Numbered from the stretch's first letter, positions 42,448 to 51,469 are shown. The stretch: DNA of 64,000 nucleotides from Clostridia bacterium (GCA_900766585.1 CAAFVV010000038.1:62001-126000), one strand, 5' to 3'. The notes: generated by a model from the sequence alone, not told the origin. Numbers and translations: made by a program.

Positions 42448-43465
42448 TAAATTCCGCCAGCACATACTGGTCAAACACCGGCACGGAGGAGGAGTAAAAC
42501 CCGAGCCGGTCGGCATAGGCGTCCGCAAGGATACCGGGCAGCACCATATAGCCCATCCGCATCGACGGTGCGAGCGTTTTCGAAAAGGTGTTGAGGTAGA
42601 TGACGCAGCCGCTTTTGTCGAGGGAAAACAGCGTCTCGACCGGCTTGCCCGCCGGGGCAAATTCGGAGTCGAAATCGTCCTCGATCACGACGCCGCCGAC
42701 CCGCTCCGCCCAGCCTAAATATTCGAGCCGCTTGGCGATCGGCGCGGTGATGCCGGTGGGAAAGCTGTGGTAGGGCGTGACGTGCAGCACGGTCGCCGCC
42801 GTCTGCGCCAGATTCTCGCTCGCGATGCCGCAGCTGTCCATGCCGAGCAGCTCGCAGCGCGCGCCGCACGCCTCATAGGCGGCGCGGATCTTGTCATAGG
42901 AGGGGGATTCAATCCCGTAGACCCGCTCCCGCCCCAAAAGCTGGACGATCATCATATACAGGTATTCCGCGCCCGAGCCGATGACGATCCGCCCGGGATC
43001 CACCGCCATGCCGCGGTAGCGGCGGAGAAAATCGGCGATGGCGGTGCGCAGCACGGCGCAGCCGTTGTGCGGCGGCTTGACAAGCAGCGCCTCACCGTAG
43101 CGGGAGATGACCTGCCGCATGATTTTGCACAGCGTCGCAAAGGGGAAATCGGGGTCGGCTGCCGCCGCAGCCGGCGGAAACGCCGCGGGCGGCACGATCG
43201 GCTCCGGCGCGGCGGAGGGCATCTGCAGGTCACAGACAAAATACCCGCTGCGCTCGTGCGAGACGATATAGCCCTCGTCCGCAAGCAGGCGATAGGCGTT
43301 TTCGATGGTGATCACGCTGACACCGTTGTGCGCCGCGAAGGCGCGCTTGGACGGCAGACGGGTCTGCGCCTTCAGGCGTCCCGCGGTGATGTCCGCCTTG
43401 ATTTGCCGATAGAGGTAGAGATAGAGCGGGCAGTCTTTTCGCCCGCTGAGTGTATAGGTCAGCAT
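42356..43465 (-). CDS. MocR/PdxR-type regulator with aminotransferase domain, C-terminally shortened
   Basis: The 369-residue protein has a GntR winged helix at about 1-75 (LPSKRAFAAHNGVSVITIENAYR) and a PLP-dependent aminotransferase-like domain with the lysine motif NTFSKTLAPSMRMGY. Typical MocR proteins are about 450-490 residues. Here the protein stops shortly after EFINGGYFERRLGRLRRR, the point where the last 90 or so residues should begin, and ends in an unrelated RADPLSAPAAKA tail. The missing part coincides with the overlap with the phosphoesterase gene, suggesting a deletion. The divergent ECF S component hints at vitamin B6 control (inference). No good ribosome site is seen next to the ATG. 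Confidence 0.82.
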   Translation of the reverse strand: MLTYTLSGRKDCPLYLYLYRQIKADITAGRLKAQTRLPSKRAFAAHNGVSVITIENAYRLLADEGYIVSHERSGYFVCDLQMPSAAPEPIVPPAAFPPAAAAADPDFPFATLCKIMRQVISRYGEALLVKPPHNGCAVLRTAIADFLRRYRGMAVDPGRIVIGSGAEYLYMMIVQLLGRERVYGIESPSYDKIRAAYEACGARCELLGMDSCGIASENLAQTAATVLHVTPYHSFPTGITAPIAKRLEYLGWAERVGGVVIEDDFDSEFAPAGKPVETLFSLDKSGCVIYLNTFSKTLAPSMRMGYMVLPGILADAYADRLGFYSSSVPVFDQYVLAEFINGGYFERRLGRLRRRAARADPLSAPAAKA

Positions 43466-43496
43466 CTGGTCTTAAAAAATATTTCCTTTCTGATGA

Positions 43497-43524
43497 TTTT
43501 CATATGTCCAGTTTTCAGTATAAT
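43497..43524 (+). promoter_or_regulatory. Possible promoter of the ECF S component, with short direct repeat
   Basis: TATAAT lies at 43519-43524. The -35 is weak (TTTTCA at 43497-43502, spacer 16). TTTTCA is repeated 15 bases downstream at 43512-43517. MocR regulators commonly bind direct repeats, so this may be part of its site, but the signal is thin. Confidence 0.4.
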
Positions 43525-43583
43525 ACAGAGTATGGCCGCTGTCAAGAAAAAGACGGCGGATATTCTGCGGGAGGCGAACAGAT

Positions 43584-44108
43584 ATGGACAACAAAAAGCT
43601 CATCCGACTGGTTTTGGCGGCGCTGTTTGCGGCGCTGGTCTTTGTGGGGACGTTCTATCTCCACGTCACTCTGCCCTACGGCTATTTCAATTTCGGCGAT
43701 GCGTTTTTGCTGCTGGCGGCGTGGATCGTCGGCGGATGGTACGGCGCGGCGGCGGGCGGCATCGGCGCGGCGGTCGCTGATCTGGCGCTGGGCTATACAA
43801 TGTATGCGCCGGTCACGCTGGTGATCAAGGCGCTGATGGCGCTTCTCGCGGCGGTGATCGCCCATACGGCGGCGCGGCGCGGCAAGGCGCTCGGGATCGC
43901 CGGGCTGTGGCTCGGCGCGGCGGCGGCTGAGCTGCTGATGGTCGGCGGCTACTATGTGTTTGAGGGATGCCTCTACGGCTTCGGCGCGGCGCTCGCGTCC
44001 GTCCCCGGCAACCTGCTGCAGGGTGCGGCGGCGGTCGTCACGGCGGGCATCGTGATGTCGATTCTGCAGTCGACCGACGCGGTGAAGCGGCTCGGCTTGT
44101 CCCGCTGA
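43584..44108 (+). CDS. ECF transporter substrate-specific (S) component
   Basis: The 174-residue, highly hydrophobic protein has about five to six helices and the conserved S-component features FNFGDAFLLLAAWIVGG and an Ala-rich N-terminal helix used to bind EcfT. S components bind vitamins or metals and share the energising EcfA/A'/T module encoded elsewhere. It is divergent from the MocR/PdxR-like gene, so pyridoxine-type uptake (PdxU/HmpT) is a reasonable guess. The sequence itself does not settle specificity. Confidence 0.82.
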   Translation: MDNKKLIRLVLAALFAALVFVGTFYLHVTLPYGYFNFGDAFLLLAAWIVGGWYGAAAGGIGAAVADLALGYTMYAPVTLVIKALMALLAAVIAHTAARRGKALGIAGLWLGAAAAELLMVGGYYVFEGCLYGFGAALASVPGNLLQGAAAVVTAGIVMSILQSTDAVKRLGLSR

Positions 44109-44131
44109 ACCGAAAAACGGTGGAAAACGCG

Positions 44132-44171
44132 AAAAAAAGACCTGTCCGGTCAGTCCGGACAGGTCTTTTTT
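44132..44171. terminator. Bidirectional terminator between ECF S gene and phoR
   Basis: AAAAAGACCTGTCCGG and CCGGACAGGTCTTTTTT pair around a five-base loop between two convergent genes, with T-runs on both strands. Confidence 0.92.
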
Positions 44172-44174
44172 GGT

Positions 44175-45842
44175 TCAGGCGGATAAATCGGCGGGCGGAA
44201 AGCTCACGGTGACGGTCGTGCCCTCGTTCGGGCGGCTTTCCAGCCGCAGGACGGCGTGGTGGAATTCCGCCGCGTGCTTGACGATGGACAGCCCCAGCCC
44301 CGTGCCGCCGATCTGGCGGGAGTGGCTCTTGTCCACGCGGTAGAAGCGCTCGAACACCCGCTGCTGATGGGCGGGCGGGATGCCGATGCCGGTGTCCCGC
44401 ACGGAAAGCACCGGCGCGCCGCCGGTTTCGGAGACGGTGACAAAGACCTGCCCGCCCGGGCGGTTATACTTGATGGCGTTGTCGCAGAGGTTGTAGATCA
44501 GCTCATAGAGCAGCGGCTCTGCGCCGCGCACGGGGGCGGCGGAGCCTGAGACGCTGACCGTGACCTGCTGCTTTTCCGCCGCCGCCCGCAGATCGGCGGC
44601 GGCTCTTTCGGCAAGCGCAGTGAGGTCGACGGCGGTGAGCTCATAGAGCGAGCCGCCTTCATCCAGCTCGGACAGGCGGAGAATATCGCTGACCAGCCGG
44701 ATCATGCGCTGCGCCTCGCCGTAGATGCGGGCGGCAAAATCGGGGACGTCCTCCGGCTTTGCCAGCCCCGTCGTGATCAGCTCGGCAAAGCCGGAGATCG
44801 AGGTCAGCGGCGTTTTCAGCTCGTGGGACACGTTGGCGGTGAATTCCCGCCGCAGCTGCTCGCGCTCGGTCTTTTCCGTCTCATCGAGGATGAGCAGCAC
44901 AGCGCCCGCCACCTGTCCGTCCTGCCGCACGGGGTTGGCGATCAGCCGGAACGTGCGCCCGTGCAGGGGCAGCAGCGGAGAGGCGTGGCGGCCGTCGAGC
45001 GCCTCTGTGACCGCCTCGCGGAAGGCGGCGGAGCGGTTTAGGGTCAGCACGCTGCTCGTATCGGGCGCGGTCACCTCGAGATAGGCGAGCGCGGCGGGGT
45101 TATAGGAGAGCAGATGGGTCGAGCGGTCGATGATGAGGATGCCCTCGCTCATGTTTTCGGTGATGACGGCAAACTCCTCCTGCTTTTGCCGTGCCTCGCA
45201 AAGCTGCGCCTCGATGGTGCGGTTCTGCTGTGCTAGGCGGGAGAGCAGCGGCGTCAGCTCCTCATAGCAGTCTCCCTGCTCGGGATGGGCGGGATCCAGC
45301 GCGTTGATCGGCTCGGTGATCCGCCGGGCAAGGCGATAGCTCAGCAGGGCGGAAAACAGCGCCGCAAGCAGCGCGACGGCAAGAATATGCGGTACAACGC
45401 CGAGCAGCAGCGTCAGCACGGAGGATTGTTCCGAGGAGAGCCGCAACACGGTGCCGTCCTCGAGCCGCAGCGCATAGTAGAGCGTTTTTTTCATCAATGT
45501 GGAGGACAGACGGGTGCTTTCGCCGGCGCCGGTCGAAAGCGCCTTCCGGATCTCCTCCCGGTCGGCGTGGTTTTCCATCGTCTGCTCGTCGGAGACGCTG
45601 TCAAACAGCACGCGCCCGTCGGCGTCGATCAGCGTGATCCGCCGGGCGCTGTCGTTCAGCTTTTTGAGATAGGGGATACCCTCCGCTTCGACACCGGCGG
45701 CGAGATAGCGGGCGCCGCTTTGCAGATCCCGCATCTGCCGATTGCCGAAATAGGTGTACAGCACGCCGAAGATCAGCGCGAGCGCGCACAGCAGCGTCAG
45801 CAGGGAGCACAGCAGGGCGGAACGAAAGATACGCTTGCTCAT
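44175..45842 (-). CDS. phoR: Sensor histidine kinase, PhoR type
   Basis: The 555-residue membrane kinase has transmembrane helices at about 8-30 and 150-172 around an extracellular sensor region, then a linker and a PAS domain (ITENMSEGILIIDRST). The HisKA site is VSHELKTPLTSISGF. The ATP-binding domain has N box NLCDNAIKYN, G1 DTGIGIPP and G2 GGTGLGLSI. Its start overlaps the response regulator by four bases. Together with the adjacent pst-phoU genes this indicates phosphate sensing, though the family alone would not prove it. Confidence 0.9.
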   Translation of the reverse strand: MSKRIFRSALLCSLLTLLCALALIFGVLYTYFGNRQMRDLQSGARYLAAGVEAEGIPYLKKLNDSARRITLIDADGRVLFDSVSDEQTMENHADREEIRKALSTGAGESTRLSSTLMKKTLYYALRLEDGTVLRLSSEQSSVLTLLLGVVPHILAVALLAALFSALLSYRLARRITEPINALDPAHPEQGDCYEELTPLLSRLAQQNRTIEAQLCEARQKQEEFAVITENMSEGILIIDRSTHLLSYNPAALAYLEVTAPDTSSVLTLNRSAAFREAVTEALDGRHASPLLPLHGRTFRLIANPVRQDGQVAGAVLLILDETEKTEREQLRREFTANVSHELKTPLTSISGFAELITTGLAKPEDVPDFAARIYGEAQRMIRLVSDILRLSELDEGGSLYELTAVDLTALAERAAADLRAAAEKQQVTVSVSGSAAPVRGAEPLLYELIYNLCDNAIKYNRPGGQVFVTVSETGGAPVLSVRDTGIGIPPAHQQRVFERFYRVDKSHSRQIGGTGLGLSIVKHAAEFHHAVLRLESRPNEGTTVTVSFPPADLSA

Positions 45843-46513
45843 GTCAGCCCTCCGATCTTATAGCCCATGCCCTTGACGGTCTCGATATACGCGCCCGCGC
45901 TGCCGAGCTTTTGCCGCAGGGTGCGCACATGCACGTCCACCGTGCGGCTCTCGCCGTCATAGTCATATCCCCAGATCCGCCGCAGGATCTCCTCGCGGTC
46001 GGCGACCGCCCCCTGCTTCTGCAGCAGCAGGCAGAGAAGCTTGAACTCCTTGAGCGTCAGCGCCACCGGCTCGTTGTTCACCGTGACCTCGTGGCGGGCG
46101 GGACAGACATACAGGCAGCCGTGGCGGAAGGCGGGCGGGTCGTCGTCCGGCGTGGTGCGGCGCAGAAGCGCCCGCACGCGGGAGAGCAGCTCCATCATGC
46201 CGAACGGCTTGGTGATGTAGTCGTCCGCGCCGGTGTCCAGCCCCAGCACCTTGTCGTATTCGGTGCCCTTGGCGGTAAGTAAAATGACGGGCAGGCGCGC
46301 CGTCTCCGGCTGCCTGCGCAGCCGCGCGAGGACGCTTAGCCCGTCCTCCTCGGGCAGCATGATGTCCAGAAGCAGAAGCTGCGGCAGCTCCTCCTCCATA
46401 GCTGCCCAAAACGCGGACGGCAGGGCAAAGCCCTTGGCGGGCAGGCCGCTGTGTTCAAGGGTGTAGGCGATCAGCGTGCGGATGCTCTCATCGTCCTCGA
46501 GAAGATAGATCAC
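45839..46513 (-). CDS. phoP: Response regulator, PhoP/PhoB type (OmpR family)
   Basis: The 224-residue regulator has a receiver domain with the acidic pair LEDDE, phosphoacceptor Asp in LLLLDIMLPEEDG, Thr in LLTAKG and Lys in ITKPF. A winged-helix domain follows (ALTLKEFKLLCLLL, VDVHVRTLRQKL, VKGMGYKI). GTG 46513 is the preferred start: AAAGGAG lies nine bases upstream and the protein then opens directly with the first beta strand. An in-frame ATG upstream at 46591 lies within the promoter. It is expected to bind the repeats upstream of pstS. Confidence 0.93.
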   Translation of the reverse strand: MIYLLEDDESIRTLIAYTLEHSGLPAKGFALPSAFWAAMEEELPQLLLLDIMLPEEDGLSVLARLRRQPETARLPVILLTAKGTEYDKVLGLDTGADDYITKPFGMMELLSRVRALLRRTTPDDDPPAFRHGCLYVCPARHEVTVNNEPVALTLKEFKLLCLLLQKQGAVADREEILRRIWGYDYDGESRTVDVHVRTLRQKLGSAGAYIETVKGMGYKIGGLT

Positions 46514-46562
46514 CGAAAACCGCTCCTTTCCGCGGGGCGTTTCCGCCCCGGTTACGGCTTCA

Positions 46563-46591
46563 AGTATAGCACAGCTTTGCCGCGTGTGCAA
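46563..46591 (-). promoter_or_regulatory. Promoter of phoP-phoR
   Basis: On the minus strand TTGCAC at 46586-46591 and TATACT at 46563-46568 are 17 bases apart. The GC-rich hairpin GGGGCGG-AAA-CGCCCC follows in the leader before the ribosome site. Confidence 0.8.
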
Positions 46592-46595
46592 GCAC

Positions 46596-47255
46596 TCAGA
46601 GGATGGCTTGTCCGTTGATGGTCAGCCGCAGCGTCATGCCGAGCGTTTCCGCCGCCTTGCGGCAAAGCTGCATCCGCTTCATGAAGATGTCGAAAAAGTC
46701 GAGGATGGAGCCGGCATGGGTGTCGATAATAAGCGAAAGCTCGATCTGCGTTTTATCCTCCGAGATGCGCAGACGCGATTCCCGCACGGAGTAGTTGACG
46801 CGGTCGTGGATGTCAAAGGAGGCGGGATCGGGGTTGCGCACGCGGTCGCGCCGCACATCGGATTTGTCGGCGAGGATCAGCGCCGCCGCCATGGGGCTGA
46901 CCGGCACGCCGGTGCCCTCGTCATGGTTGCCGATGGCGGTGGCGACGGCGGCGATCTCGGCGGGCGGCATCCCGAGCTTGTCGAGGATGCGAAACGCCAT
47001 CAAAGCGCCGCTTTGCGAGTGGTCGGTGCGGTTGACGAGGTTGCCGATATCGTGCAGATAGGCGGCAATGGCGGCCAGCTCACATTCCCGTTCGGGGAAG
47101 CCCAGCGTCTGCAGGATCTTGCGGGCGGTCTCGGCGACGCGGGTGACGTGGATGAAGCTGTGCTCGGTATAGCCGAGCGCGCGCAGCGATTTGTCCGCCT
47201 GGTCGATATAGGTGTTGACCGCTTCGTTTTTGCGAAGCGAAGCGTAGGTGACCAT
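46596..47255 (-). CDS. HD-domain phosphohydrolase
   Basis: The 219-residue protein carries an HD metal-dependent phosphohydrolase domain with HVTRVAETAR, the central HD pair in YLHDIGN and GNHDEG. The C-terminal third is not recognised. ATG 47255 is preferred, since GAGGAGG has correct spacing for it; an ATG six bases upstream is too close to the site. It follows phoU with near-overlap and precedes the phoP promoter, so it appears to be the last gene of the pst operon. Cyclic nucleotide or nucleotide hydrolysis is possible but not shown. Confidence 0.85.
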   Translation of the reverse strand: MVTYASLRKNEAVNTYIDQADKSLRALGYTEHSFIHVTRVAETARKILQTLGFPERECELAAIAAYLHDIGNLVNRTDHSQSGALMAFRILDKLGMPPAEIAAVATAIGNHDEGTGVPVSPMAAALILADKSDVRRDRVRNPDPASFDIHDRVNYSVRESRLRISEDKTQIELSLIIDTHAGSILDFFDIFMKRMQLCRKAAETLGMTLRLTINGQAIL

Positions 47256-47257
47256 AG

Positions 47258-47902
47258 TCATTCCTCCTCGTGGCGGCCGGTGACCGAGAAGATCACCCAA
47301 CCCGCAACATTGACGGCGTGGTCGCCGATGCGCTCAAAGTATTTGGCGGTCATCAGCAGATCGAGGCACCATTCGGCGTCCTCTGACTCGCCGCGGATCA
47401 GGGCGGTCAGCTCCTGCTTTACGCGGCAAAACAGCGCGTCAACCGTGTCGTCGCTGCGGATAACGGCGCGGGCGGCATCAGCGTTCCGCTTGACAAACGC
47501 CTCGACGCTGTCCGTGACCATGCCGATAACGGCGCGCGCCATGTCGCCGAGCAGCAGCGTCTCGGGCAGCGGATGGCGCAGCACATAGGGGATCAGCTCG
47601 GCGATGTCCGCCGCCTGGTCGCCGATGCGCTCTAAGTCGTAGATCATTTTGAGGGCGGAGGAGATCTCGCGCAAGTCGCGCGCCACGGGCTGCTGGCGGA
47701 GCAGCAGCCGCAGGCACTGGGATTCCACATCCCGCTCCATCTGCTTTAGGCGGCTGTCGGCGTCAAAGACGGCGGGAAGCCGCTTGTCGTCGCCGTCGAT
47801 CAGCGCCTTGGCGACCGAGGCAATGGCGTCCTCGCAGAGGGCGCCCATGGTGATCAGTCCGATGTGCAGCTCTTCAAGCTGCCGGTCGAATTGTGTGCGC
47901 AT
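47258..47902 (-). CDS. phoU: Phosphate transport regulator PhoU
   Basis: The 214-residue all-helical protein has the two PhoU repeats, each with an E/DxxxD metal-binding pattern (MIYDLERIGDQAADIAE and AKYFERIGDHAVNVA). PhoU links the Pst transporter to the PhoR kinase and represses it when phosphate is plentiful. It begins at the last base of pstB and ends just before the HD gene. Confidence 0.95.
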   Translation of the reverse strand: MRTQFDRQLEELHIGLITMGALCEDAIASVAKALIDGDDKRLPAVFDADSRLKQMERDVESQCLRLLLRQQPVARDLREISSALKMIYDLERIGDQAADIAELIPYVLRHPLPETLLLGDMARAVIGMVTDSVEAFVKRNADAARAVIRSDDTVDALFCRVKQELTALIRGESEDAEWCLDLLMTAKYFERIGDHAVNVAGWVIFSVTGRHEEE

Positions 47903-48663
47903 TATCCGAACCTCCCCGTGATGTATTCCTCTGTGCGCCGGTCAGACGGCGTGGAGAACATGGTGGCGGTGTCGTTGTATTCAATGACCTCGCCGAGCAG
48001 GAAAAATGCCGTGCGGTCGGCAATGCGGACCGCCTGCTGCATGTTGTGGGTGACGATGACGATGGTCAGCTTGTCGCGGAGCGTCATCGCCAGCTCCTCG
48101 ATCTTTGAGGTGGAGATGGGGTCGAGCGCGCTGGTCGGCTCGTCCATCAGCAGCACCTCCGGCTCAACGGCAAGCGCGCGGGCGATGCAGAGCCGCTGCT
48201 GCTGCCCGCCCGAAAGCCCGAGCGCGCTTTTTTTCAGCCGGTCCTTGACCTCGTCCCAGATGGCTGCCTGACGCAGTGACCGCTCTACGACCTCGTCGAG
48301 CTTCACACGGGAGCGGACGCCGTGGGTGCGGGGACCGAAGGCGATGTTGTCGTAAATGCTCATCGGAAAGGGATTCGGCTTCTGGAACACCATGCCGACC
48401 CGCTTGCGCAGCAGGCTCGGGTCCATATCGCCGTAGATGTCCTCGCCGTCGAGCAGGACCTTGCCCTCGATGCGGCAGCCCTCGACAAGATCGTTCATGC
48501 GGTTTAACGATTTGAGCAGCGTGGATTTGCCGCAGCCAGACGGGCCGATAAACGCGGTGATGCGGTTTTCGGGGATGGCGAGATCCACGTGCTTGAGCGC
48601 CTGAAACGCGCCGTAGAACAGATTGAGCTGTTCCACTGTCATTTTTACGGTATCTTTATCCAT
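47902..48663 (-). CDS. pstB: Phosphate ABC transporter ATPase PstB
   Basis: The 253-residue ATPase has Walker [10 protein letters not shown], signature LSGGQQQR, Walker [14 protein letters not shown] and the H-loop THNMQQA. ATG 48663 has GGGAGG just before it; it overlaps the 3' end of pstA by eight bases. The order pstS-C-A-B-phoU is canonical. Confidence 0.97.
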   Translation of the reverse strand: MDKDTVKMTVEQLNLFYGAFQALKHVDLAIPENRITAFIGPSGCGKSTLLKSLNRMNDLVEGCRIEGKVLLDGEDIYGDMDPSLLRKRVGMVFQKPNPFPMSIYDNIAFGPRTHGVRSRVKLDEVVERSLRQAAIWDEVKDRLKKSALGLSGGQQQRLCIARALAVEPEVLLMDEPTSALDPISTSKIEELAMTLRDKLTIVIVTHNMQQAVRIADRTAFFLLGEVIEYNDTATMFSTPSDRRTEEYITGRFG

Positions 48664-49528
48664 GGTTCCTCCCGATTCGGCCGGCGACGGCGCCGCTGGC
48701 GGCGTTGAGCAGTGCCACCAAAACGAGCAGTATGACGGCGGTGGCATACGCTTCATTGGTGTAGAAGCCCTCGCCGAGCAGAGCGTACATATGCACGGAG
48801 AGGGTGCGGCCCGAACCCATGACCGATTCGGGCACGCCGGTGACGGTACCGGCGGTGAAGATCAGAGCGGCGGTCTCGCCGACGATGCGCCCGATGCCGA
48901 GGATGACGCCGGAGAGGATCCCCGGCGCGGCGCTCGGCAGCACCACGCGGAATACCGTCCGCAGCCGTCCCGCGCCGAGACCGAAGCAGCCCTCGCGGTA
49001 GGCGTCCGGGACGGCGCGCAGCGCCTCCTCGGTCGTGCGCATGATGAGCGGCAGGATCATAATGGCAAGTGTCAGCGCGCCGCCGAGCAGCGAATAGCCC
49101 CAGCGCAGCGTGACGTTGAACAGCAAATAGCCGAACAGGCCGTAGACGATGGAGGGAATGCCCGACAGCGTCTCGGCGGTCAGTCGGATCCAGTCGACAA
49201 GGCGGCTGCCGCGCTTGGCGTATTCCGCGAGGTAAATGGCGGAGCCGATGCCGACCGGCAGGGCGAACAGCAGCGTCAGCAGGGTCATGGTGACGGTGTT
49301 GATCAGCGCGGGTGTCAGCGATACGTTATCGGAGGTGTATTCCCACGCGAAAAGCGACGGCTTCAGATGCGGGATGCCGCGGATGAGGATGTAGGCGATC
49401 AGAAACAGCAGTACGAGCAGGGTGACGAGAGCAGCCATCCCGACGGCAAGCCGCAAAAGCAGCGAGCCGGGATGGCGGGCGGCATAGCGCAGCCAGGGCG
49501 GCAGCGGCTTCCTTTTGCGGTCAGCCAT
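48656..49528 (-). CDS. pstA: Phosphate ABC transporter permease PstA
   Basis: The 290-residue inner-membrane permease has six helices and the Pst motifs [12 protein letters not shown] and [22 protein letters not shown] use ATG 49528, which overlaps the end of pstC by eight bases and has GGGGTGA upstream. A GTG nine bases earlier is an alternative start. Confidence 0.95.
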   Translation of the reverse strand: MADRKRKPLPPWLRYAARHPGSLLLRLAVGMAALVTLLVLLFLIAYILIRGIPHLKPSLFAWEYTSDNVSLTPALINTVTMTLLTLLFALPVGIGSAIYLAEYAKRGSRLVDWIRLTAETLSGIPSIVYGLFGYLLFNVTLRWGYSLLGGALTLAIMILPLIMRTTEEALRAVPDAYREGCFGLGAGRLRTVFRVVLPSAAPGILSGVILGIGRIVGETAALIFTAGTVTGVPESVMGSGRTLSVHMYALLGEGFYTNEAYATAVILLVLVALLNAASGAVAGRIGRNHG

Positions 49529-50375
49529 GGCGCTCACCCCGCCTTCTCAGCAGCGAAAAGCTCAGGTTGATGATCAGAATGAACACAAACAGCACAACGC
49601 CGGTGGCGATGAGCGCCTCGCGGTGGAGGTCCTGGGCATAGCCCATCTCCAGCACGATGTTGGCGGTCATGGTGCGCACGCCCGACAGCAGGCTTTTGGG
49701 CAGGATCGCCTGGTTGCCCGCCACCATATACACCGCCATGGCTTCGCCAATGGCGCGGCCGATGCCGAGCACGATACCGGTCAGCGTGCCGGAGTGGGCG
49801 GCGGGCAGCACCACGCGGAACACGCTGCCCTCATGGGTGGCACCGAGCGCCAGCGCGCCCTCGTAGTACGGCTCGGGCACGGCGCGCAGCGCCGCCTCGG
49901 TCGTGCTGATGATGGTCGGCAGGATCATAAGTCCGAGCAGGAGGGAGGCGGTGAGGATGCCCTTGCCGCTGGTGTCAAACCACTGCTGCACGAGCGGCAC
50001 CAGCACGGTCAGTCCGAAAAAGCCGTAGATGATGGAGGGAATGCCCGCCAGCAGATCGACGGCGGGCTTTAACAGGCGGTGCAGCCCCTTGGGGCAGAAG
50101 CGCGCGAGGAATACCGCGCACAGCACGCCGATGGGCACGCCGACGATGATGGCGCCCGCCGTGACATAGAGACTGCCGACGATCATCGGGAAAATGCCGT
50201 AGAGATTCTGCCCCGGCGCCCATTCCATACCCAGCAGAAATTCCCGCACACCGATCTTGGCGATGGCGGGGAGTCCTCCGGAGAACAGAAACAGGCAGAT
50301 CAGCAGCACGGCGGCGATGGACAGGCAGGCTGTCAGTAAAAAGACGACCCGCATGGCGGATTCACGGAATTTCAT
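49521..50375 (-). CDS. pstC: Phosphate ABC transporter permease PstC
   Basis: The 284-residue permease has six helices with GIPSIIYGFFGL and YEGALALGATHEGSVFRVVLP. ATG 50375 follows AAAGGAGGCGG. It is separated from pstS by about 85 bases that contain a strong hairpin, consistent with differential expression of pstS and the membrane subunits. Confidence 0.95.
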   Translation of the reverse strand: MKFRESAMRVVFLLTACLSIAAVLLICLFLFSGGLPAIAKIGVREFLLGMEWAPGQNLYGIFPMIVGSLYVTAGAIIVGVPIGVLCAVFLARFCPKGLHRLLKPAVDLLAGIPSIIYGFFGLTVLVPLVQQWFDTSGKGILTASLLLGLMILPTIISTTEAALRAVPEPYYEGALALGATHEGSVFRVVLPAAHSGTLTGIVLGIGRAIGEAMAVYMVAGNQAILPKSLLSGVRTMTANIVLEMGYAQDLHREALIATGVVLFVFILIINLSFSLLRRRGERHG

Positions 50376-50406
50376 TCGGCTGCCGCCTCCTTTCTTTTGA
50401 CAGACC

Positions 50407-50437
50407 TTTTGCCCTGTTTCACAGAAACAGGGCAAAA
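50407..50437 (-). other. Stem-loop between pstS and pstC
   Basis: TTTTGCCCTGTTTC and GAAACAGGGCAAAA form a perfect 14-base stem with a three-base loop. No T-run follows on the minus strand, so it is likely a partial attenuator or an mRNA-stabilising element that lets pstS mRNA accumulate above pstCAB. Confidence 0.65.
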
Positions 50438-50461
50438 GGGAAAGATGGGGGAATGAAGAAA

Positions 50462-51358
50462 TCAGTTTAACTCGCTCCAGTCGGTGATGGCGGCGGTGTA
50501 GATCTTCTGCACCTGCTCAGCCGTCAGTCCGTCGAGCGGATTGCTCTGGTTGACGATGACCGCGATGCCGTCGAGGGCGATGACCTGCGGGACCAGTCCC
50601 GCCTCTTTTTCGCTGTCCTTGAGATCGCGGGACGCCATACCGATATCGCTGATGCCGTTTTTCACATCGTTGAGGCCGGTCGTGGAATCGCTCTGCTGCA
50701 GCTTGATGTCCACATCGGGGTTGAGCACCTTATAGGCTTCGACCAGCTTTTCCATCACGGGGTAGACCGAGGTGGAGCCGGAGATTTTCAGGGTGCCGGT
50801 CTGGTTCGACGCGGTGTAGGTGTCACCTGCGCCCTCGGAGATGTAGCCCTTGTCCTCGACCACCTTCTGCCCGTCGGGGCTTTTCACATAGGCGAGGAAA
50901 TCGGCGGCGAGACCGGTCGCATCGCCCTTGGTGGCGACATGGAACGGACGCGACACCTTGTAGCTGCCGTCCTTGACACCGGCAGCGGAGGGGGCGACAC
51001 CGTCGATCTTCAGTGCCTTGACCTCCTTGCTCAGCGCGCCGAGCGAGACATAGCCGATGGCTTTTTTGTTGCCGGCGACCGAGGTGGACATGGCGGAGGT
51101 GGAGTTGACGATCTCTGCCGTTTTCACGGTCTGATCGACCTTGTTGCCGTCGGCATCCTTCACCTCGATGCCGAACAGCTCGATAAACGCGCCGCGGGTG
51201 CCGGAGCCTTCCTCACGGGACAGCACGGTGATCTGTCCCGGCAGGGCGGCGGAGTCGCCGCCGGACGTTTCCGGGTCCTTGCCGCCCGAGCAGCCGAACA
51301 GCATTGCCGCACTGAGCAGAGCGGCGGCGGTCAGTGCCGCCATACGAATTCCTTTCAT
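50462..51358 (-). CDS. pstS: Phosphate-binding lipoprotein PstS
   Basis: The 298-residue lipoprotein has a signal ending in LFGC and the type-2 phosphate-binding fold, with SREEGSGTRGAF and SGSTSVYPVMEKLVEAY. Its two halves appear in reversed order compared with longer PstS proteins, a known clostridial variant. AAGGAGTG precedes the ATG. It is the first gene of the phosphate operon and lies behind a Pho box. Confidence 0.93.
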   Translation of the reverse strand: MKGIRMAALTAAALLSAAMLFGCSGGKDPETSGGDSAALPGQITVLSREEGSGTRGAFIELFGIEVKDADGNKVDQTVKTAEIVNSTSAMSTSVAGNKKAIGYVSLGALSKEVKALKIDGVAPSAAGVKDGSYKVSRPFHVATKGDATGLAADFLAYVKSPDGQKVVEDKGYISEGAGDTYTASNQTGTLKISGSTSVYPVMEKLVEAYKVLNPDVDIKLQQSDSTTGLNDVKNGISDIGMASRDLKDSEKEAGLVPQVIALDGIAVIVNQSNPLDGLTAEQVQKIYTAAITDWSELN

Positions 51359-51411
51359 GAAAAAACACTCCTTTTTCGATTTCGTCTTATCTTTTTCCCT
51401 GGTACGCCATA

Positions 51412-51469
51412 AGTATAGTATACCCGGTGTTAAGTCCGAAATCGCAGGAGTGTTAAATCTGGGTTAAAT
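51412..51469 (-). promoter_or_regulatory. Pho box and promoter of the pst operon
   Basis: On the minus strand TTTAAC occurs twice with an 11-base period (51458-51469), followed by a third TTAACA near 51428-51433. The 11-base spacing and TTAACA core match PhoP/PhoB direct repeats. Overlapping TATACT -10 hexamers lie at 51412-51422, placing the repeats over the -35, as in activated promoters. The first repeat abuts the stop codon of the upstream gene. Confidence 0.7.
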
